Shown here: positions 59,738 through 64,000 of the stretch, in pieces
Numbering within the stretch: the first letter of the stretch is position 1
Layout of the letters: every line of letters starts with the position of its first letter
Origin: Mergibacter septicus
Lineage (GTDB): Bacteria; Pseudomonadota; Gammaproteobacteria; Enterobacterales; Pasteurellaceae
Assembly (NCBI RefSeq): GCF_003265225.1
Contig: NZ_CP022013.1
Span: forward strand, 591,001-655,000
DNA: 64,000 bases
Direction of reading: 5' to 3'
Notes under the pieces: model-generated
Databases searched by the model: none
What the model saw: only the letters and a program-made list of their open reading frames with translations
What the model was told of the DNA's origin: nothing
Program-made: the position numbers and the translations under genes

Positions 59738-60655
59738 ATGACATTAGCAGAACAAATCAAACAACTTATTAACGATGAAAACCTAACTCAAGTAAAAATA
59801 GCGAAAGAAGTTGGTGTTTCAACTGCAATGCTCAGTACTTATTTAAAAGGTACCTATCAGGGCTCACGAGAAACCATCGAAACAGCCTTAAAAAATTGGC
59901 TACAGACAAGAGAGAAAAAACAACGTGAATTAGTTATCGCCCCATTATTTATTGAAACTGCCACCGCTAAACAAATCTGGGCAACCTTAGATTTTGCAAA
60001 AATGTTTGCGACTATTGCAACTGTATACGGAGCTAGCGGAGTGGGCAAAACCAAATCCGCCCAAGAATACCGAAAAAACACCCCTAATACTTGGCTTATC
60101 ACCGCTAGTCCAAGTCGTGCAACATTAAGCTCTATTTTATATGAAATGGCATTAGAGCTCGGGATCAATGATGCACCACGTCGCAAAGATAAACTCTCTC
60201 GTTTAATCATCAAAAAACTACAAGGTACCGCTGGTTTAATCATCATCGATGAAGCTGATCACCTCCCTTATGATGCTCTAGAAGAAATTCGCATAATGCA
60301 GGAACAAGCTGAAATTGGCTTTGTACTCATTGGTAATGACAAAGTCTATAACCGTCTTAGAGGTGGCATTAATCAAGCCCACGAATTTGCTCGATTATGG
60401 TCTCGAATCGGTAAAAACACCAGCATTCAAAAATGTAAAAAAGCAGATATTAAAGCGATTGCCAATGCTTGGAATTTAGACACAACTGACACCGATTTAA
60501 TGAATACTTTATACCAAATTGGCAGTGTTGCGGGCGGTTTACGCAGTCTCACTCAATATTTACGTCTAGCAGGTTTTATTGCGAAAGGCGAAAACAAACT
60601 CATCACCTTAGATCTTATTTTATCCGCTAAACAACAAATGGAAGGAGAAAACTAA
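59738..60655 (+). CDS. Mu-like target-capture ATPase B
   Basis: 305 residues. N-terminal helix-turn-helix (EQIKQLINDENLTQVKIAKEVGVSTAMLSTYLKG), AAA+ domain with Walker A YGASGVGKTKS and Walker B LIIIDEADHLP, and a C-terminal helical domain. Binds target DNA and delivers it to A. Two bases after A. Confidence 0.93.
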   Translation: MTLAEQIKQLINDENLTQVKIAKEVGVSTAMLSTYLKGTYQGSRETIETALKNWLQTREKKQRELVIAPLFIETATAKQIWATLDFAKMFATIATVYGASGVGKTKSAQEYRKNTPNTWLITASPSRATLSSILYEMALELGINDAPRRKDKLSRLIIKKLQGTAGLIIIDEADHLPYDALEEIRIMQEQAEIGFVLIGNDKVYNRLRGGINQAHEFARLWSRIGKNTSIQKCKKADIKAIANAWNLDTTDTDLMNTLYQIGSVAGGLRSLTQYLRLAGFIAKGENKLITLDLILSAKQQMEGEN

Positions 60656-60876
60656 TGAATGCTCGTACCTTAAATGAAATTGTATTTGCTCTACGTCGGC
60701 AAGGTTTGGAAGTCGTTGATGTTAAAGACTCTGATCGTAAATACCCACGAATTGTAATTAAAAAACCGAACCAAACCCTTTTAGATAAAGCGATTAATTT
60801 TCACATCACTATAAAAGGAAAACGGCAAATAAAACAGATTTATCTGATGGATCATTGCTCAGTTATCTGGTCTTAA
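60655..60876 (+). CDS. Small phage protein of unknown function
   Basis: 73 residues; RTLNEIVFALRRQGLEVVDVKDSDRKYPRIVIKKP. Its ATG lies in the B stop region (overlap of one base). Similar short early genes occur between B and Gam in Mu-like phages of Pasteurellaceae. No domain recognised. Confidence 0.65.
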   Translation: MNARTLNEIVFALRRQGLEVVDVKDSDRKYPRIVIKKPNQTLLDKAINFHITIKGKRQIKQIYLMDHCSVIWS

Positions 60877-60900
60877 CTGGTCTTAAATAAGGAGAAAACT

Positions 60901-61413
60901 ATGAAAAAAACTCGTATAAAAAGCGATACTATCCGCTATCAAAACCGTCAAGAAGTAGAAATAGCCATTAAAGAAATTGGCGACTTACAGCGAGAGTTAT
61001 TGCGATTAGCAACGCATCAAAATGATGAGTTAGCCGCAGTTACTGAAAAATATTCACCACAAATAGTTGCTATTCAAAACAAGATAAAACCGTTACAGAA
61101 AGCAATTGAAATCTACTGTGAAGCAAACCGCTCAGAGCTAACAAACAACGGCAAAACTAAAACAGGTTTATTTAATACCGGCGAAGTACAGTGGCGAGCT
61201 CGCCCGCCAAGTGTTTCTATTCGCAAAGTCGACGAAGTATTAGCACGCTTACGAGCATTGGGACTCACTCAATTTATTCGTACCAAAGATGAACCAAATA
61301 AAGAAGCAATGCTTGCTAATCCAACAATTGCCGCCACCGTAACGGGGATCACTATCAAAACAGCAGTAGAAGATTTTGTGATTAAGCCGTTTGAACAGGA
61401 GATAAAAAAATGA
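60901..61413 (+). CDS. gam: Gam-like host-nuclease inhibitor
   Basis: 170 residues: a long N-terminal helical hairpin (IAIKEIGDLQRELLRLA, NKIKPLQKAIEIYCEANRSEL), then the conserved TGLFNTGEVQWRARPPSVSIRKVDEVLARL. Mu Gam binds DNA ends as a Ku-like dimer and shields them from exonucleases. Confidence 0.92.
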   Translation: MKKTRIKSDTIRYQNRQEVEIAIKEIGDLQRELLRLATHQNDELAAVTEKYSPQIVAIQNKIKPLQKAIEIYCEANRSELTNNGKTKTGLFNTGEVQWRARPPSVSIRKVDEVLARLRALGLTQFIRTKDEPNKEAMLANPTIAATVTGITIKTAVEDFVIKPFEQEIKK

Positions 61414-61586
61414 ACCGCATAGAACGCGAAAATCTTGCTGAAGAGATTGCCGAAATGATCAGCACATTTGAACACGCTCTTTGGGCGTTGCACGATAACA
61501 ATGATAAAGCGGTAAAAAGTCAATTTAACTATGGTTACAAGATTGCTCAAAGACTTTCTTATCAAATCCGCTTAAAGCTTGATTAA
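61410..61586 (+). CDS. Small phage protein of unknown function
   Basis: 58 residues (MNRIERENLAEEIAEMISTFEHAL... to RLSYQIRLKLD), overlapping the Gam stop by 4 bp. Mostly helical and charged. Its overlap and position point to a real early gene. Confidence 0.6.
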   Translation: MNRIERENLAEEIAEMISTFEHALWALHDNNDKAVKSQFNYGYKIAQRLSYQIRLKLD

Positions 61587-61664
61587 AGCTTATTTATAGC
61601 CCTTTAACTTTTTTATTTTAGAGGGCTAAGTAATAAGTTTTCATAAAAATAACAAGGGAACATA

Positions 61665-62159
61665 ATGCACTATACAAAACAAAAATTGATCCAGCTTATT
61701 CATATTGCTAAGCATCAACTTAAACTTGATGAAGAGACCTACCGAATGATTTTGATGAATCAAACATGTAAAGTCAGCTGCAAAGCGATGACTGTTGCTG
61801 AATTGGTGATTGTATTAGAAAAATTAAAAAAAGCAGGATTTAAAGTAAAACCAACACTCAACAAATCACCAAGTTCAAAAGAAGCGATAGTAAAGCACAC
61901 TATCGCATTAAAAATCCGAGCAGAATGGATACAAATGTATAAAGAAGGAATTATCAAAGATGGTAGTGAAAATGCACTCAATACATTTGTCCGCAATCTC
62001 ATCAACCCCGTTTTAAAAAAACAAGGTTCAAATCGCATCATACTCAATGTGCAATCACTCGATTATCAAAACGGCACAATTGTCTTAGAACGGCTTAAGA
62101 AATGGAAAAAGCGTGTAATTAAAATAAAAAAAGAGGAGAATTATAATGAACAAAGATGA
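61665..62159 (+). CDS. GemA/gp16-like phage regulator
   Basis: 164 residues with KQKLIQLIHIAKHQLKLDEETYRMILM and SCKAMTVAELVIVLEKLKKAGF, the gp16 (GemA) N-terminal domain of Mu, which affects host gene expression and DNA supercoiling. A second, basic half ends EEENYNEQR-like and overlaps the next gene by 14 bp. Confidence 0.85.
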   Translation: MHYTKQKLIQLIHIAKHQLKLDEETYRMILMNQTCKVSCKAMTVAELVIVLEKLKKAGFKVKPTLNKSPSSKEAIVKHTIALKIRAEWIQMYKEGIIKDGSENALNTFVRNLINPVLKKQGSNRIILNVQSLDYQNGTIVLERLKKWKKRVIKIKKEENYNEQR

Positions 62160-62508
62160 TGTTGAATCATTTGAAGAGACAGTACCTGAAATTCTTCTTG
62201 ATTTAGCAAAAGATATTGAACTTACACTCGTCAAAAAAACAGATATAAAAACAGAAAGTGCGCGTGAAATTGGTATTGAGATTGCTCAAGCAATTTCAAA
62301 AAATTGGGGCGGTTCAGTGGTATATATTCCGCGGAATTTGATTTTCAGACTAAATGAACGTGATAGAAAAATTTTCAATGAGTTTAATGGTAAAAACCAC
62401 AGAGAACTGGCTAAAAAATATGGTGTTTCAATGCAATGGGTATATACAATTATAAAACGTATTAATAAACAAGAAATTGCAAAACGTCAATTTAATATGT
62501 TTGAATAA
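62146..62508 (+). CDS. mor: Mor-like middle-gene transcription activator
   Basis: 120 residues: EILLDLAKDIELTL, an acidic dimerisation half, then GGSVVYIPRNLIFRLNERDRKIFNEFNGKNHRELAKKYGVSMQWVYTIIKRI, the Mor/C DNA-binding domain. Turns on Mu middle transcription. Confidence 0.9.
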   Translation: MNKDDVESFEETVPEILLDLAKDIELTLVKKTDIKTESAREIGIEIAQAISKNWGGSVVYIPRNLIFRLNERDRKIFNEFNGKNHRELAKKYGVSMQWVYTIIKRINKQEIAKRQFNMFE

Positions 62509-62535
62509 TTGTGAATTAAGACACAAAATAAATAT

Positions 62536-62559
62536 AAAAACGCCCTAATGGGCGTTTTT
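62536..62559 (+). terminator. Terminator after mor
   Basis: Perfect 10-base stem AAAAACGCCC / GGGCGTTTTT around TAAT. Ends the early transcript, so the lipoprotein gene beyond it must have its own promoter. Confidence 0.9.
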
Positions 62560-62618
62560 ATATGTGAAAATACTGGATTTCAGAGTAGTATATAACAATT
62601 TATAACATAGGAGTTGAT

Positions 62619-63041
62619 ATGAAACGTTTAGGATTGATTTTATTATTATGCAGTGTACTAATTACAGGTTGTTCAGAAGAAAAAGGAAAACCAACATACA
62701 AAGAAATGGAAGCAATAACGCTTGCTTTTATTAAAATCACGCCACAAAACACTGACTTTGCAGCACAATGTGATTCAAAGAAAATCGGAGAACGCTATTA
62801 TGTTGCTTGTAATTTTATGGGCGTAGGTAGACGAACTAAGCTTAATATTTTCTTATACAATAACGAAAAAGATAGTACAAAACGTTTTTATGCTCTTAAT
62901 GGTCCTGCTATGACTATATACGATAATTATTTAAAAAATGAAACAGTATTAGGTTCGTATAAAGATACATTTGGCTTGCCACTTGAACAAGATATTAATT
63001 TATCTACTGTGAATAAACAATTTAATCATTTAATGGAATAA
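62619..63041 (+). CDS. Prophage lipoprotein of unknown function
   Basis: 140 residues. Signal MKRLGLILLLCSVLITGC with Cys18 of the lipobox, then a polar mature part with two further Cys (FAAQCDSKK and YVACNFMG). It is a single gene between the mor terminator and the endolysin leader hairpin, a position typical for a phage-carried accessory gene expressed in the lysogen. No homology recognised. Confidence 0.65.
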   Translation: MKRLGLILLLCSVLITGCSEEKGKPTYKEMEAITLAFIKITPQNTDFAAQCDSKKIGERYYVACNFMGVGRRTKLNIFLYNNEKDSTKRFYALNGPAMTIYDNYLKNETVLGSYKDTFGLPLEQDINLSTVNKQFNHLME

Positions 63042-63114
63042 AAACTGTAAATATAGAATAGGTTAAATTATTCTTTAAACCACTTTAAAATCAATTTAAA
63101 GTCAATTTTATTAT

Positions 63115-63155
63115 ACTCCAGTTATTAATAATCACTTGATAACTGGAGTTTTTTT
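63115..63155 (+). terminator. Hairpin with T-run directly before the endolysin start
   Basis: ACTCCAGTTAT (63115-63125) pairs with ATAACTGGAGT (63139-63149), then TTTTTT up to the ATG. It resembles an intrinsic terminator, but its 3' arm also contains the GGAG that would be the endolysin ribosome-binding site. Confidence 0.7.
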
Positions 63156-63704
63156 ATGCGACAAATCAACAAAATTGTGATCCATTGTGCAGCAACGGCA
63201 AATGGTAAACCACTAGGTAATTCACACCAAACCGCCGCCCAAGTTATTGATAACTGGCACGCTAAACGAGGCTTCAAACGCCAAGAAAACAATCTACATT
63301 TCAATCCAAGATTGCCCCATATCGGCTACCACTTTGTAATCGACACAGACGGCTTAGTTGAAAGTGGTCGAGCAATTAATGAAATCGGAGCTCACGTCAA
63401 AGGACATAATCACAATTCAATCGGTATTTGCCTCATTGGTGGGGTTGGTGTAGGACGAGAAAAAGCCCACGGACGTTACACCGTCGAACAATGGAATAGC
63501 CTTGCAAACCTCTTAAGTAACCTTGCTGAACGTTTCCCTCACGCAGAAATTTATGGACACCGTGATTTATCCCCCGATCTAAACGATGACGGTGTAATTA
63601 CACAAAATGAATGGTTGAAAACCTGCCCAAATTTTGATGTTGCCAGTTGGCTTGACCAATATAACGGCACAGTTAACTACGACCATTTATATACAGAGGG
63701 ATAA
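63156..63704 (+). CDS. N-acetylmuramoyl-L-alanine amidase endolysin
   Basis: 182 residues of the Amidase_2/T7-lysozyme type. Zinc ligands are seen in IVIHCAAT near residue 8 and in the CP-containing end KTCPNFD; also IGYHFVIDTDG and IYGHRDLSPD. No signal peptide, so a holin or other exporter is expected. Cuts murein at lysis. Starts at the ATG right after the hairpin. Confidence 0.92.
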   Translation: MRQINKIVIHCAATANGKPLGNSHQTAAQVIDNWHAKRGFKRQENNLHFNPRLPHIGYHFVIDTDGLVESGRAINEIGAHVKGHNHNSIGICLIGGVGVGREKAHGRYTVEQWNSLANLLSNLAERFPHAEIYGHRDLSPDLNDDGVITQNEWLKTCPNFDVASWLDQYNGTVNYDHLYTEG

Positions 63705-63706
63705 AT

Positions 63707-63817
63707 ATGAAATATTTTTTTGCTTCAGTTTGCATTGCAGCAGCAGCCTATTTATTAGCAGTAGGAAATAGCTATTGGGGATGGTTTTTATTTATGGGTT
63801 TTTTAGCTGTTTTCTAA
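63707..63817 (+). CDS. Small phage membrane protein
   Basis: 36 residues with one hydrophobic stretch (YFFASVCIAAAAYLLAVG) and a second weakly hydrophobic tail. Two bases after the endolysin stop; possibly lysis-related, but too short to assign. Confidence 0.6.
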   Translation: MKYFFASVCIAAAAYLLAVGNSYWGWFLFMGFLAVF

Positions 63818-63835
63818 TACCTGAAAGGAGAAAAC

Positions 63836-64000
63836 ATGAAATTTACTGAATTAATTACAAACGATAGCGGCAGACTTAGCACTACTGCATTTATTCAGTT
63901 TTTTGGTGCTGTATTAATGGCAGGAATATTACTTTATTCCGTCTATTTAGATCGAGCTAATGTCAGTGAAATGTTTACCACCTTTGCATTATTTTGTGGA
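63836..64000 (+). CDS. Mu-like phage membrane protein (DUF2644-like), cut by the window end
   Basis: 55 residues visible. GGAG upstream of the ATG. Starts KFTELITNDSGRLSTTAFIQFFGAVLMAGILLYSVYLD, which resembles DUF2644 proteins next to lysis genes in Haemophilus Mu-like prophages. Membrane segment at residues 20-37. Confidence 0.6.
   Translation, partial: MKFTELITNDSGRLSTTAFIQFFGAVLMAGILLYSVYLDRANVSEMFTTFALFCG

Larger units (their letters stand above)
56449..64000. mobile_element. Mu-like transposing prophage, left part, truncated by the window
   Basis: Gene order repressor (leftward), then Ner, transposase A, target protein B, small early genes, Gam, GemA, Mor, endolysin and small membrane proteins matches Mu-like phages of Haemophilus and Mannheimia. 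All early genes are intact. The exact left end is not determined: it lies between the uspA stop (56448) and about 56800. The right end is outside the window. Confidence 0.93.

Noticed and set aside
60655-60876. HicA-type toxin
   Set aside because: The short phage protein lacks the glycine-rich and catalytic His pattern of HicA, and no HicB partner follows.

Overview
The window is AT-rich chromosomal DNA whose gene content and order point to the family Pasteurellaceae (Gammaproteobacteria). Evidence: rhlB beside rho, an initiator tRNA-Met ahead of rimP-nusA-infB, a PurR very like the Haemophilus one, the rsmI/lpoA-yraN-diaA-dolP block, prfA-prmC-kdsA, pdxR/pdxST, lldP-lutABC, many AAGCGGT words resembling the Actinobacillus-type DNA uptake core, and a Mu-like prophage of the Haemophilus/Mannheimia kind. 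The genus cannot be fixed from the sequence alone.

Layout. 1-8264: RNA helicase RhlB (cut by the window edge), transcription terminator Rho, an SDR dehydrogenase, tRNA-fMet and the rimP-nusA-infB operon. 8411-14170: a small kinase-fold protein, an orphan lipoprotein, N-acetylglucosamine kinase, a PAP2 phosphatase, PurR and murein endopeptidase MepM. 14153-19345: an accessory island. A chromosomal segment (first codons of mepM, intergenic region, operon terminator, sugar permease) is present twice. The left copy is a ruin and the right copy holds the working permease. Between the copies lies a decayed peptide-modification cluster.

That cluster is the most unusual object here. A 25-residue peptide ending in ...TRC has its own ribosome-binding site and a 14-bp perfect terminator (17514-17642). 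Opposite to it run an E1/ThiF-like enzyme with an N-terminal PqqD-like recognition domain, an ABC-ATPase/GNAT protein and an MFS exporter. The layout recalls microcin C (MccB, MccE-type GNAT, MccC), but the precursor ends in Cys rather than Asn. Four separate lesions can be read: an 8-bp tandem duplication, a fusion deletion, an in-frame TAA and a one-base shift in a T7 tract. The enzymes are therefore probably dead in this strain, while the peptide unit looks untouched.

18426-26158: a myo-inositol-type module made of an ABC transporter, a Gfo/Idh dehydrogenase, IolA and a divergent IolB. A shared 16-bp motif and palindromes in its two control regions suggest one regulator. 26190-32331: YvcK-like protein, LysO-like exporter, YciO, RluB, CysB and an orphan PTS IIC. 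32443-37062: lactate uptake and oxidation (LldP, LutABC). 37372-40431: PdxR divergent from the pyridoxal phosphate synthase PdxST. 40517-44900: cell-envelope and replication-timing block (DolP, DiaA, YraN, LpoA / RsmI). 45068-52100: translation and tRNA/rRNA modification genes with KdsA. 52271-56448: a TAXI-type TRAP transporter with a UspA-like protein.

From about 56.45-56.8 kb to the end of the window: the left, early part of a Mu-like transposing prophage. It carries the repressor (opposite strand), Ner, transposase A with an intact DDE triad, target-capture ATPase B, Gam, GemA, Mor, an extra lipoprotein, an amidase endolysin behind a hairpin, and small membrane proteins. The prophage continues beyond 64000.
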